Shown piece by piece: positions 26,050 to 34,714 of a stretch of 64,000 bases of DNA. The first letter of the stretch is position 1, and every line of letters begins with the position of its first letter. Source of the stretch: Megamonas hypermegale (GTDB taxonomy: Bacteria > Bacillota > Negativicutes > Selenomonadales > Selenomonadaceae); contig DCFC01000010.1 in the NCBI GenBank assembly GCA_002314325.1, positions 77,558-141,557 on the forward strand, written 5' to 3'. Under the pieces are notes generated by a model. It made no database searches. It had not been told where the DNA came from and worked only from the letters and a program-made list of their open reading frames with translations. The translations under genes were made by a program, and so were the position numbers.

Positions 26050-27474
26050 TTAAGCATAATACATGCTTGCATTAATTGCATTGATGATTTCTTCTTCCGT
26101 TTTAACTTTCTTGGATGCTTTGAGCTGTGCCGGCGTCATCGGCTGTACATATTTGGAGAAATGATTTCTGATAAAGCGCGTATCGATATCGCCCGTGCAG
26201 AAATATTCGTCCTTCAAAATACGCTGATGGAGCGGAATAGTCGTTTTTACACCGCGAACCTGGAATTCTTTAAGGGCACGGCGCATAATTTTAATAGCAT
26301 CACCGCGTGTACGGCCGTGTACAATGATTTTGGCAATAAGGGAATCATAATACGGCGAAATGGAAAGTCCGGCGCAAACACCGCTGTCCACACGCACTCT
26401 CGGTCCGCCCGGTTCAAGGAAGAAATCCACTTTACCCGGCGACGGCATGAAGTTGTTGTCCGGGTCTTCCGCATTAATACGGCATTCAATTGCATGACCT
26501 GTGAATTTTACATCTTCCTGCTGCAGTTCCAGTGCTTCGCCGGCTGCAATGCGGATTTGCGTACGCACAAGGTCAATGCCTGTAACGGCTTCCGTGATAC
26601 CGTGTTCTACCTGAACACGCGGATTGATTTCCATGAAATTGAACTGATTCGTCTGTAAATCGAGCAGAAATTCAACTGTACCGATATTATTATAGTGAAC
26701 GCTTTTCGCTGCTTTTATGGCCAGCGCGCCGACTTCGGCACGGCGGTCCGGCGTAAGCGCGATGGACGGCGATTCTTCCAGCAGTTTCTGATTGCGGCGC
26801 TGAAGCGAGCATTCACGTTCGCCCAAATGAATAACGTGACCGTAATTATCCGCTACAATCTGGACTTCAATATGGCGGGAATGTTCAATATAATGTTCAA
26901 AATAATATTTTATCTTGTGGATATCTATAATATTTAAGATGTTTTTCAAATCTTCTTCGTTATTGGCGATAAGCATACCTTTACCGCCGCCGCCAGCAAC
27001 CGGTTTCAAGATGACAGGATAGCCGACGTCTCTTGCTTTTGCTATCGCATCTTCATTACTTTCCAACGGCGTGCTGCCTTTAGACATCGGTATGCCGGAC
27101 GGTACCATAGCTGCTCTGGCTACGTCTTTATCGCCCACTTTGCGGATAGTATCCGCCCACGGTCCAATCCAAGTCATGCCTGCTTTTGTTACCATTTCAG
27201 CAAAATCGGCATCTTCCGACAAAAATCCGTAACCTGGATGAACGGCATCCGCTTCCGTATTTTGTGCAGCTTCCATCAAAGCTTCCTTATTCAGGTAACT
27301 TTCACTAGCATCAGCCGGTCCGATATTGTAGCTGTAATCAGCCAATCTCACGTGCATTGCATCGACATCTTCATCCGAATACACTGCAACAGTTTCTATA
27401 CCCATTTCCTGGCAAGCACGAATAATACGTACTGCAATTTCTCCACGGTTGGCAATTAAGACTCTTTTAAACAT
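26050..27474 (-). CDS. accC: Biotin carboxylase subunit
   Basis: 474-aa ATP-grasp biotin carboxylase, which carboxylates the biotin of a carrier protein using ATP and bicarbonate. The N-domain opens with FKRVLIANRGEIAVRIIRAC. The glycine-rich ATP loop is KPVAGGGGKGM. EINPRVQVEHGITE holds the catalytic Glu and Arg, and INAEDP follows. The C-terminus (about 455-474) is a short extension. No biotin carrier or carboxyltransferase gene is adjacent. It may serve acetyl-CoA carboxylase, a two-subunit pyruvate carboxylase or a decarboxylase complex. The accC name is by similarity. Confidence 0.88.
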   Translation of the reverse strand: MFKRVLIANRGEIAVRIIRACQEMGIETVAVYSDEDVDAMHVRLADYSYNIGPADASESYLNKEALMEAAQNTEADAVHPGYGFLSEDADFAEMVTKAGMTWIGPWADTIRKVGDKDVARAAMVPSGIPMSKGSTPLESNEDAIAKARDVGYPVILKPVAGGGGKGMLIANNEEDLKNILNIIDIHKIKYYFEHYIEHSRHIEVQIVADNYGHVIHLGERECSLQRRNQKLLEESPSIALTPDRRAEVGALAIKAAKSVHYNNIGTVEFLLDLQTNQFNFMEINPRVQVEHGITEAVTGIDLVRTQIRIAAGEALELQQEDVKFTGHAIECRINAEDPDNNFMPSPGKVDFFLEPGGPRVRVDSGVCAGLSISPYYDSLIAKIIVHGRTRGDAIKIMRRALKEFQVRGVKTTIPLHQRILKDEYFCTGDIDTRFIRNHFSKYVQPMTPAQLKASKKVKTEEEIINAINASMYYA

Positions 27475-27776
27475 AAAAAAATTACCTCCTAAAACAAAAC
27501 TTATCAGTACATTAATGTATTTTATGGTCTACAGTAGAAAAGAGCCTTACCCATATGATAAAACCGGCTCATTTATTAATTCTATAACATACAGTTATGA
27601 ATTTAATACAATATTTACATAATTAAACTAAAAATATTATATCACACTGAACTAAAATATCAATGACTAATTCATTTGAACTTTGTATACAAAAATCCTT
27701 ATTGACAGCATTTCAAACATACATCAAAATAGACATATCATCAATATTAAATATTATATGAAAGAAGATGTTAGTC
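27475..27776. other. AT-rich divergent intergenic region accC / PHP gene
   Basis: About 300 bp holding the accC ribosome binding site (AGGAGGTAATT) on the left and probable divergent promoters. The best plus-strand candidate is TTGACA at 27702-27707 with a weak CAAAAT 17 bp later. No repeat, RNA or further gene is seen. Confidence 0.4.
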
Positions 27777-28484
27777 ATGATAGATATCTTGGATGCGCAT
27801 ATGCACACCATTGCCAGCGGTCACGCCTACAGCACATTAAGTGAAATGATTGCCGCCGGCAAAAACAAACATTTACAATTGATTGGCATAACTGAACACA
27901 CAAATAAAATGCCGGGAACATGCCACGAAATATATTTTCATAATTTCAAAGTAATACCGCGCCGACAAGGCGATATTGAAATACGCATGGGGGCAGAAAT
28001 AAATATCATGGATTATTACGGTAATATGGATTTATCCGAAAAGGGATTTTCTAAAATCGATTACGGAATAGCCAGCCTGCATGACATCTGTATCGACCCC
28101 GGCAGTCAAGAAGAAAATACAAATGCCATAATCGGTGCTATGAAACATCCGAAAGTAAAAATAATCGGTCATCCCGACAATGGCTACTATCCTGTAAATT
28201 ACGAAAAAATCGTTTTAGCTGCTAAAGAATACCACGTTCTGCTTGAGCTGAACAACAGTTCTTTAAATCCTTTGGGCGAACGCCTTAATTCCCGCGATAA
28301 TATGAAAACCATGCTTAAACTCTGCCAGAAGCATCAGACGGAACTGATTATCGACAGCGATGCTCATATTGCCGATGATGTAGGCAATCATAACTACGTG
28401 CATGAAATACTGGATGAATTGCATTTCCCGGAAAATTTAATCATAAACACCTCTGTGGATAAATTTAAACAATATATTCGTTAA
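27777..28484 (+). CDS. PHP domain phosphatase (YcdX-like)
   Basis: 235-aa polymerase-and-histidinol-phosphatase (PHP) domain protein, a TIM-like metal-dependent phosphoesterase. Metal-binding motifs are visible in order: DAHMHT at the N-terminus, ITEHTNK, GAEIN, IIGHPDNG and IDSDAHIADD near the C-terminus. The size matches the stand-alone YcdX group, not the larger polymerase-linked forms. ATG 27777 is preferred to 27768 because AAAGAAG lies nine bases before it. Substrate unknown. DnaA-box-like sequences occur at and after its 3' end. Confidence 0.85.
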   Translation: MIDILDAHMHTIASGHAYSTLSEMIAAGKNKHLQLIGITEHTNKMPGTCHEIYFHNFKVIPRRQGDIEIRMGAEINIMDYYGNMDLSEKGFSKIDYGIASLHDICIDPGSQEENTNAIIGAMKHPKVKIIGHPDNGYYPVNYEKIVLAAKEYHVLLELNNSSLNPLGERLNSRDNMKTMLKLCQKHQTELIIDSDAHIADDVGNHNYVHEILDELHFPENLIINTSVDKFKQYIR

Positions 28485-28525
28485 TTATGACTTATCCACA
28501 ACTGTTATCACCATGCTGTGCATAA
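28454..28525. other. Cluster of three DnaA boxes outside oriC
   Basis: TGTGGATAA (28454-28462), TTATCCACA (28492-28500) and TGTGCATAA (28517-28525) lie within 72 bp at and after the end of the PHP gene, about 3.3 kb from the oriC core. They could titrate DnaA. Confidence 0.55.
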
Positions 28526-28531
28526 ATTGAT

Positions 28532-28565
28532 AAAAAAAGGACTGAAATATTTCAGCCCTTTTTTT
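28532..28565. terminator. Convergent terminator between the PHP and dciA genes
   Basis: AAAGGACTGAAA / TTTCAGCCCTTT stem, A-rich before and seven T after. It overlaps the dciA stop region and can act in both directions. Confidence 0.75.
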
Positions 28566-29496
28566 GTTTGTTTTCCCAATACGCCGTATCATAACGCAAT
28601 TTAAAAATCACGTCTTTTAGTATGGCTTCATTCAGTTTATCGGGCGGAATAGATTTATACATCATCACGACCGTCTGCGCTTCCATGCTGTAAGTGCAGT
28701 CGTCCTTATCATTTTCTGGATAATCTATTCCCGGCCGCAGCCTGCCCGCCAATATCTGCACCAATTTCGTTCGCTGCTTATTGAGCATATCAATGGTACA
28801 ATCCACATACTTAGTCATCTCCTGATACCTCATCCAGGGAACTTCCAGCAAAATTTCAGCAATCTGATTTTGCTTTTCCTCTTTTAGTTCTCTTTGACAG
28901 TTATAACAGTACTTATTTTCCGGCGAGGTCAATCTGCCGCATTTTTGACAGTGTTTCCAGCCGTATTTCTCTTTTAACTTTTTCAGCTGAATATTTTTCA
29001 TGTACACTCTTTGCAGTATTGACTTTAAATCCTCATCTTCAATACTTGCTGTTTCCCGGTTTATTTTATCCACATCATCATCCGTAATCTCCACTCGTCT
29101 TATATAACTGCCCAAATTTATTTTTTTCTCCAAAACAAGCGAATAATTATTTTTACGATTTTTATTAAACCGCGTGAATTGTACATCTTCTATTAATTTA
29201 TATCCCAGAAATTTATTTATTTTTTTTATTATATCCAGTTTCAAATATTGAAAACTGTTAGCCCAAGCGGATGAATAAGTATACACATACAAAACAGAGA
29301 AATTTACATCCTGCGGAATAATATATTTAGCTATATCCCTGCCTACAATATCACCCCAAGAATAAAATAATTTATATTTCAAATATATTTTTAATAACCC
29401 TAAATCATTTTTATCCTTTTTATTTCCCAGCGATTTCATGGTTTTGGGAATTATCGTTTTTCCTGTTTCAAACAAATTATTCGTATATGTCCGCAT
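28552..29496 (-). CDS. DciA-like (DUF721) protein with zinc ribbon extension
   Basis: 314 aa. Residues about 35-115 form a DUF721/DciA domain (YSWGDIVGRDIAKYIIPQ, YSSAWANSFQYLK), the ancestral replicative-helicase loader. It is followed by a basic linker, a four-cysteine zinc ribbon (CQKCGRLTSPENKYCYNC, about 184-201) and a further helical C-terminal region of about 110 residues. Most DciA proteins are only 100-180 aa, so the zinc ribbon and tail are extra. It is last in the dnaA-side run dnaN-recF-dciA, consistent with a role at the fork. ATG follows GAGAGGGGATG. Confidence 0.8.
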   Translation of the reverse strand: MRTYTNNLFETGKTIIPKTMKSLGNKKDKNDLGLLKIYLKYKLFYSWGDIVGRDIAKYIIPQDVNFSVLYVYTYSSAWANSFQYLKLDIIKKINKFLGYKLIEDVQFTRFNKNRKNNYSLVLEKKINLGSYIRRVEITDDDVDKINRETASIEDEDLKSILQRVYMKNIQLKKLKEKYGWKHCQKCGRLTSPENKYCYNCQRELKEEKQNQIAEILLEVPWMRYQEMTKYVDCTIDMLNKQRTKLVQILAGRLRPGIDYPENDKDDCTYSMEAQTVVMMYKSIPPDKLNEAILKDVIFKLRYDTAYWENKQKKG

Positions 29497-29519
29497 TATT
29501 CATCCCCTCTCTTTTTATT

Positions 29520-30632
29520 TTAAACAACTTTACCGTTATCAATTATAAAAAAATTATTCTTTCCGTTATCATCAAATAAAGATTTATCCGTAGCAGTTAT
29601 AAGTGTTTGAATATTTTTTTTCTGCAAAAACTCCAAAAGACTGTTTCTACGATTATTATCCAATTCACTCATAACATCATCCAATAATAATACAGGATAT
29701 TCACCCGTTTCATTTTTTAATAATTCCAGCTCAGCCAATTTTAATGAAAGTACTGCACTGCGCTGCTGTCCTTGTGAACCGAAAGATTTTAAATCAATGT
29801 CATTAATAAAAAAATAAATATCATCTCGATGCGGTCCTATGCTTGTTGAACCCTTAAAAATATCATTTTTTCTATATTTTTTTAAATTATTGATATACCA
29901 ATCGTATAACTGATTGTATTTTATATCAGCAGATAAATTTATATTATTTTTACACATATTGTATTTTATTTCCAGCCGTTCTTTATCGCCTGATATATAA
30001 GCATGTGTATACTGCGCCAGTTTATTTAATTTATCCACATTTTTCAATCGTTTATCCACAATGAATGCAGCACTTTTTGCCAATTGTTCATCCCACATAT
30101 CCAGCATATTGATAAGTTTGTTATTTTCTTTTATTTTTTTTAATAAATTATTTCTTTGCAACAATATTTTATTGTATTGTACGAGCTGATTATAATAAAG
30201 CAGACTTATTTGTGATAATTCTATATCCAAAAATCTTCTGCGCTGTAGCGGAGAACCTTTTATCAACATTAAATCTTCCGGAGAAAATAATATCATTGTT
30301 AATAATCCTGGCAATTCTTTTTGTTTTATATTTTCTCCGTTAAAAATTAACTGTTTGCGCTGATTTTTTTTTAATATAATTTTTAGTTCAGATACAATGC
30401 GCATCTTGGCAAATTTAATATTAATATTCGCTTCATTTTGCTGCCAATAAATTAAATCACTGTCATTTCTTGTACGATGCGAAATGCCTATTGCTGCAAA
30501 ATGAACAGCTTCTATAATATTTGTTTTTCCTTGTGCATTGTATCCGACAAAAATGTTTATATTAGGAGATAAATCTATATCTAACTGCACGTAGTTTCTA
30601 TAATTATGCAAAATTATATTTTTTATATTCAT
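29520..30632 (-). CDS. recF: DNA replication and repair protein RecF
   Basis: 370-aa SMC-like ATPase that with RecO and RecR loads RecA at single-strand gaps. Walker A is GYNAQGKT (30-37), the ABC signature SQGQQRSAVLSLKLAEL is near residue 285, and Walker B is VLLLDDVMSELD near 315. It starts five bases after the dnaN stop codon and is clearly co-transcribed. The small S4-domain gene (yaaA) often found between dnaN and recF in Firmicutes is absent. Confidence 0.96.
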   Translation of the reverse strand: MNIKNIILHNYRNYVQLDIDLSPNINIFVGYNAQGKTNIIEAVHFAAIGISHRTRNDSDLIYWQQNEANINIKFAKMRIVSELKIILKKNQRKQLIFNGENIKQKELPGLLTMILFSPEDLMLIKGSPLQRRRFLDIELSQISLLYYNQLVQYNKILLQRNNLLKKIKENNKLINMLDMWDEQLAKSAAFIVDKRLKNVDKLNKLAQYTHAYISGDKERLEIKYNMCKNNINLSADIKYNQLYDWYINNLKKYRKNDIFKGSTSIGPHRDDIYFFINDIDLKSFGSQGQQRSAVLSLKLAELELLKNETGEYPVLLLDDVMSELDNNRRNSLLEFLQKKNIQTLITATDKSLFDDNGKNNFFIIDNGKVV

Positions 30633-30637
30633 AATGA

Positions 30638-31756
30638 CTACATTGCTTTTGTTCTTACAGGCGTTACAACATAAGTGAAATTATTATTATTTTCTTCTTT
30701 TATAGAAGCAGTAGTCAACGGCTGATTAAAAGAGAAAATAAAATTTTCACTTTCAATGGCTTTTAATACATCCATGATATATTTAGCATTAAATGAAATA
30801 TTTATGCCTGGTCCTTCTATCTGTACATTTATCGTTTCTTCAGCTTTACCAATATTAGGATTATCAGAGGATATACGTACTCTATTATCCACAAATTCAA
30901 AGTGAATTATATTATAATCGCCGGAACGGGAAATTAAAGATACACGGTCCAGTGCCGATTGGAACTCTTGTTTATTAATTGTTACGTGTGTTTTAAATTC
31001 TTTTGGAATAACTCTGTTGTAATCCGGAAATTGTCCTTCAATCAAGCGGGAAATGACATATATATTCTCATAAGAAAAGCTTATTTTATTATGTGTGCAG
31101 GATATTTGGATATCTTCCGGTATATCGGAATTAAATATGTGCATAAATTCGTTTAAAATTTTTGCAGGTATAATGATTTTTAAATTATCCTCTGTTATAT
31201 TACCGATATTTTCACGAATTAGGGCTAGTCTGTGCATATTGGTTGCAGCCATTATTATATTGCTGTTATTTATATCAATTAGACATCCGGTAAATACTGG
31301 TCTGGATTCATCTGTAGAGCAAGCGAAAGATGTTTTTCTTATAAAATTCAGCAGTATTGTATTTTTTAATGTGAAGTTTATTTGACCATATAGTTTTTCA
31401 ATAACGGGAAAGTCTGTTGCCTGCATATTTAATAAATTAAATTGTGCTGTATTGGAAGAGATATTAACAGAGTTATCTGTATTGTTATTTTTTATTTCTA
31501 CATATTCTCCTGGTAAAGTTCTGATAACTTCATAGAGATATTTACCTGGTAAAACGATAGTTCCTTCATTGTCTATATTGGCATTTATTTTACAGCTGAT
31601 GCTTATTTCATAATCTGTGGCTTTTAGTTCCAGTTGATTGTCAACAGCTTTGATATATATACCGGATAATATGGGCATTTGCGGTCTGCTTGGTATAGCT
31701 TTTAATACTGTTTGTATAGCTTGAGTCAGTTCTTTTTTTTCACAAGTGATTTTCAT
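30638..31756 (-). CDS. dnaN: DNA polymerase III beta sliding clamp
   Basis: 372-aa beta clamp with three repeated clamp domains (about 1-125, 126-248 and 249-372). The MKITCEKKELTQAIQTVLKAI opening and the C-terminal PVRTK region that contacts clamp-binding peptides are typical. ATG follows AGGAGTGG. It lies after dnaA on the same strand, with the origin unwinding region between them. Confidence 0.97.
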   Translation of the reverse strand: MKITCEKKELTQAIQTVLKAIPSRPQMPILSGIYIKAVDNQLELKATDYEISISCKINANIDNEGTIVLPGKYLYEVIRTLPGEYVEIKNNNTDNSVNISSNTAQFNLLNMQATDFPVIEKLYGQINFTLKNTILLNFIRKTSFACSTDESRPVFTGCLIDINNSNIIMAATNMHRLALIRENIGNITEDNLKIIIPAKILNEFMHIFNSDIPEDIQISCTHNKISFSYENIYVISRLIEGQFPDYNRVIPKEFKTHVTINKQEFQSALDRVSLISRSGDYNIIHFEFVDNRVRISSDNPNIGKAEETINVQIEGPGINISFNAKYIMDVLKAIESENFIFSFNQPLTTASIKEENNNNFTYVVTPVRTKAM

Positions 31757-31769
31757 AAGTTATCCACTC

Positions 31770-32000
31770 CTATATTATTATAATACTATTATTATATATA
31801 TTAATATTTTTAGTAGTAGTAGTAGTAGGTGGCTGTGGATAAGTGGATAAGTGGATAAAAACCTTGTCGTTATTGGCTTTTTGCCTGTGGATAAAATGTG
31901 GATAATTTGTGACAAGTTATCCACATATACACAGGCAATTGTTATTTATTCACTTATCCACATTTTATCCACAGACTTATCCATAGGTTTATCCACAGGC
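31770..32000. other. oriC: Origin of replication oriC (unwinding half, dnaA-dnaN spacer)
   Basis: Reading left to right: a very AT-rich stretch (31770-31810, likely duplex unwinding element), six consecutive TAG trios (31811-31828), a GTGGC spacer, then ten DnaA boxes. Five are minus-oriented (31834, 31842, 31850, 31886 and 31897; TGTGGATAA or AGTGGATAA) and five plus-oriented (31917, 31954, 31965, 31977 and 31989; TTATCCACA or TTATCCATA). AT-rich DNA, TAG trios, a GC-rich spacer and a TGTGGATAA box in this order match the DnaA-trio architecture known from Bacillus subtilis. Confidence 0.93.
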
Positions 32001-32011
32001 TTGTTGATAAT

Positions 32012-33481
32012 TTAGGTTTGATTTATCTGATGACGCAGTTTATCCACTGTTTCGGCAAAATCCGTATTTTCCATACACTGTTTTTTTATTTTATCGCAAG
32101 CATGCATTACAGTTGTATGGTCTCTGCCGCCGAATGTTTTGCCTATTTTGGGCAGAGATGATGTTGTTAACTCGCGGCATAGGTACATGGCTATTTGACG
32201 AGGAAAGGCAATACTGCGGTTGCGTTTTTTTCCGTTCAGGTCGGCAATTGTTATTTTAAAGTATTTTGCCACCGTTTCCTGAATGATATTTATGCTGGCG
32301 GTTTTTGTACTTGGAGTAACAGGTGTTGCCTTTATGATGCTTTGCAATACATTCATGGCGAATTGGCTGGTAATAGGATAGTGGCAAAATGATGCCCGAG
32401 CCACGACTTGTGTTAAAGCTCCTTCCAATTCACGCACATTATTGTCTATGTGGCTTGCTATATACGTCATGACGTCATCCGGTACGTTGTAATTTTCCAA
32501 TGTGGATTTTTTCTTTAAAATGGCGATACGCGTTTCAAGGTCTGGAGCCTGAACATCGGCGATAAGACCGCCTTCAAAACGCGAACACAGTCTGTCTTGC
32601 AGTTTTTCAATTTCTTTCGGCGGTCTGTCGCTGGAAAGAATTATCTGCTTATCGGCATCTTTTAAGGCATTGAACGTATGGAAGAATTCTTCCTGTACAC
32701 GCTCTTTGTTAGCGAGAAACTGAATGTCATCGACGAGCAAAACGTCAACGTTCCGGTACTTTTGGCGGAATGCTTCAGGGCTGCCGTCTTTTATTGAATT
32801 GATTAGTTCATTGATGAATTTTTCGCTGGAAATATATAAAACCCTTTTTTGCGGCTGATTTTGCAGAATTTTATGGCCGATAGCGTGCATCAGATGCGTT
32901 TTGCCGAGACCGACGCCGCCGTACATGAAAAAAGGATTATAGTTTTTGGCAGGATTTTCAGCAACGGCGAGCGCAGCAGCATGAGCAAAACTGTTGGAAT
33001 TACCGATGACGAAAGTATCGAATGTGTATTTGGGATTAAGTGAGGACTTGTCTCCCGGATTTACGGGAACGGGCGTATCGGAGGTTTCGCTTTCCATGGC
33101 TTCGGTCAAAGTCGGCTGTTCAACTAAATCGAGGGCTTTTTTCTTTGTCCGGCTGCGGCGGTTTCTTTGCTTGAACTGTTTTAGCTGCTGGTTCATCAGC
33201 TCTTTTTGGTTGTCTTCGTCGCGTTGCTTCTCTTGAACTATGCTGATAACAATATCCACTTGTTTTTTGGTTATTTCGAAACAAGAGTCTTTTAAAAACG
33301 GGATATACCTAGTGGTGAGATTTTTAGCATAGAGATTTGGCGCGGAGAACTCAAATATGGTATCTGTCAATTTTAGCGGTTTTAATGGTTTTATAATATT
33401 TTGACAAACATGTTCAGATAGAGATTGTTGGATATTTTGTAAAATTTTCTCCCATATCAGTTGGAGTTCGGAGTTGGTCAT
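32012..33481 (-). CDS. dnaA: Chromosomal replication initiator DnaA
   Basis: 489-aa initiator, somewhat longer than usual (about 450). Domain I (1-80) is followed by an extended, very basic linker (about 88-150, with FKQRNRRSRTKKKALDL). The AAA+ domain has Walker A GGVGLGKT (188-195), Walker B VLLVDDIQFLANK and the arginine-rich sensor region. Domain IV carries the DNA-binding signature KTFGGRDHTTVMHACDKI. ATG follows AAAGGAGTCC. DnaA boxes on both sides of the gene imply a bipartite origin and autoregulation. Confidence 0.98.
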   Translation of the reverse strand: MTNSELQLIWEKILQNIQQSLSEHVCQNIIKPLKPLKLTDTIFEFSAPNLYAKNLTTRYIPFLKDSCFEITKKQVDIVISIVQEKQRDEDNQKELMNQQLKQFKQRNRRSRTKKKALDLVEQPTLTEAMESETSDTPVPVNPGDKSSLNPKYTFDTFVIGNSNSFAHAAALAVAENPAKNYNPFFMYGGVGLGKTHLMHAIGHKILQNQPQKRVLYISSEKFINELINSIKDGSPEAFRQKYRNVDVLLVDDIQFLANKERVQEEFFHTFNALKDADKQIILSSDRPPKEIEKLQDRLCSRFEGGLIADVQAPDLETRIAILKKKSTLENYNVPDDVMTYIASHIDNNVRELEGALTQVVARASFCHYPITSQFAMNVLQSIIKATPVTPSTKTASINIIQETVAKYFKITIADLNGKKRNRSIAFPRQIAMYLCRELTTSSLPKIGKTFGGRDHTTVMHACDKIKKQCMENTDFAETVDKLRHQINQT

Positions 33482-33499
33482 TAAAGGAGTCCTTTCTTA

Positions 33500-33560
33500 A
33501 AATTTTGACTGTGAATTTATCGTAAAATTTTGGGAAAAAATTCACAGTTTTTCTGCAAGT
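33500..33560. other. Long hairpin in the dnaA leader
   Basis: ACTGTGAATTT pairs with AAATTCACAGT over at least 11 bp around a loop of about 18 nt, between the dnaA start and the upstream DnaA boxes. On the plus strand it ends in TTTTT. On the minus strand it lies within the dnaA leader. It may attenuate or stabilise dnaA mRNA, or block upstream transcription. Confidence 0.45.
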
Positions 33561-33566
33561 AGCAAT

Positions 33567-33594
33567 ATATCCACAGGCAAGAACCTGTGGATAA
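33567..33594. other. Inverted DnaA-box pair upstream of dnaA (second oriC half)
   Basis: ATATCCACAGG and CCTGTGGATAA form an inverted repeat of two DnaA boxes (TGTGGATAA at 33586-33594 is perfect) in the dnaA-rpmH gap. With the boxes on the other side of dnaA this makes a bipartite origin and a likely DnaA autoregulatory site. Confidence 0.7.
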
Positions 33595-33651
33595 GTGTAT
33601 AATTATCTTATCAAAATGGCTATAATATATCAACAAGTATTTTGAAATCGG

Positions 33652-33680
33652 TTGACACGCAAAGTGCAGTAGTCTATAAT
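33652..33680 (+). promoter_or_regulatory. rpmH promoter
   Basis: Perfect TTGACA (33652-33657), 17-bp spacer and perfect TATAAT (33675-33680). It gives a leader of about 140 nt that contains a CCGTTGACTAG / CATCAACGG inverted repeat. Confidence 0.85.
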
Positions 33681-33826
33681 TCTAGTAGCTATATTTGAAA
33701 TAATACAACCGTAAGTCCGTTGACTAGCATCAACGGAACCGATTGTCATGCCGTAAATCTGCTGATTTGGCTTGGGATATCGGGCAGCGGTTTATCTATT
33801 GTGAAGCTTTTAAGGAGGTGTAGAGA

Positions 33827-33961
33827 TTGAAACAGACATTTCAGCCAAACGTTCATTGGAAAAAGAAAACTCATGGTTTCCGTCAGCGTATGAAAACTAA
33901 AGGTGGTCGCCTTGTTTTAAAAAGAAGACGCGCTAGAGGAAGACATAAGTTATCCGCATAA
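33827..33961 (+). CDS. rpmH: 50S ribosomal protein L34
   Basis: 44-aa L34 of the large subunit, extremely basic, with the family signature [19 protein letters not shown] and the ending [15 protein letters not shown] 33827 follows a strong AAGGAGGTG site. It opens the conserved rpmH-rnpA-yidD-yidC-jag-mnmE-mnmG-rsmG block, divergent from dnaA. Confidence 0.96.
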   Translation: MKQTFQPNVHWKKKTHGFRQRMKTKGGRLVLKRRRARGRHKLSA

Positions 33962-34099
33962 TAACAGGTCACTACGGTGGCCTCTTTTTCCTTTTATAAG
34001 TTTTGAAGCTGTCAGAGCAATTTGTAAAGGATGAATGACAGAATATAGTACTATAAATTCACAAAAGTTTTGCATTGTATTCGTTTTTGTGGGGATAAT

Positions 34100-34465
34100 A
34101 TGAGATATACTTTGCCAAAGAAAATTGTAGTAAAGCAAAATAATGATTTTCAGAAAATTTATCGTTATGGCCGTTCTTTAGCGAATAGGAACTTGGTCGT
34201 TTATTTTTGCAAGGCGTTTCATCCGACGCAGCGCGTGGCGTTTGCGGCCGGCAAGAAACTGGGAAACGCCGTTATGCGCAATCGCGTGAAAAGATTACTT
34301 AGAGAAGCGTACAGACTGCATCGCCATGAAATCGGCGAAGATTACTGTCTGTTACTTGTTGGCAGAGCAGCAGCCGTGAAGGCAAGTTCTTCGGCTATGG
34401 AAAAATCATTTTATTCATTGTGTCAACGTGCTGATATTTTAAGAAAAGAAGATGAGAAAAAGTGA
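34100..34465 (+). CDS. rnpA: Ribonuclease P protein component
   Basis: 121-aa protein subunit of RNase P, which processes the 5' ends of tRNAs with the catalytic RNA. The RNR motif is intact: [17 protein letters not shown], with the [11 protein letters not shown] lead-in. ATG 34100 is chosen because GTGGGGATA precedes it and family members start with basic residues close to [17 protein letters not shown]. An in-frame upstream start at 34070 is less likely. It overlaps yidD by four bases. Confidence 0.95.
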   Translation: MRYTLPKKIVVKQNNDFQKIYRYGRSLANRNLVVYFCKAFHPTQRVAFAAGKKLGNAVMRNRVKRLLREAYRLHRHEIGEDYCLLLVGRAAAVKASSSAMEKSFYSLCQRADILRKEDEKK

Positions 34466-34671
34466 AGCGGATTTTCATTGTGTTGATTTTATTTTACCGT
34501 AATTTTATATCACCTTTGAAACCGCCTTGCTGCCGCTATATTCCGACCTGTTCGGAATATGCGTTGATTGCTGTGGAAAAATATGGAGCGTACAAAGGCG
34601 GTTGGATGGCGTTTAAAAGAGTTATGCGCTGTCATCCCTTTCATAAAGGCGGGTACGACCCTGTAAAATAG
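34462..34671 (+). CDS. yidD: Membrane protein insertion efficiency factor YidD
   Basis: 69-aa YidD with an amphipathic N-terminal helix ([20 protein letters not shown]) and the conserved cysteine-rich core [20 protein letters not shown] followed by [16 protein letters not shown]. It assists YidC-dependent insertion. The GTG start overlaps the rnpA stop, in the standard order rnpA-yidD-yidC. Confidence 0.96.
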   Translation: MKRIFIVLILFYRNFISPLKPPCCRYIPTCSEYALIAVEKYGAYKGGWMAFKRVMRCHPFHKGGYDPVK

Positions 34672-34714
34672 ATATGGTTTTATTTTTAAATTGTAAAAAT
34701 TAGGATGTGATGAA

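Noticed and set aside
31811..31828. TAG repeat as a random microsatellite
   Set aside because: Its exact place between an AT-rich stretch and a GC-spaced DnaA box fits a DnaA-trio element better.
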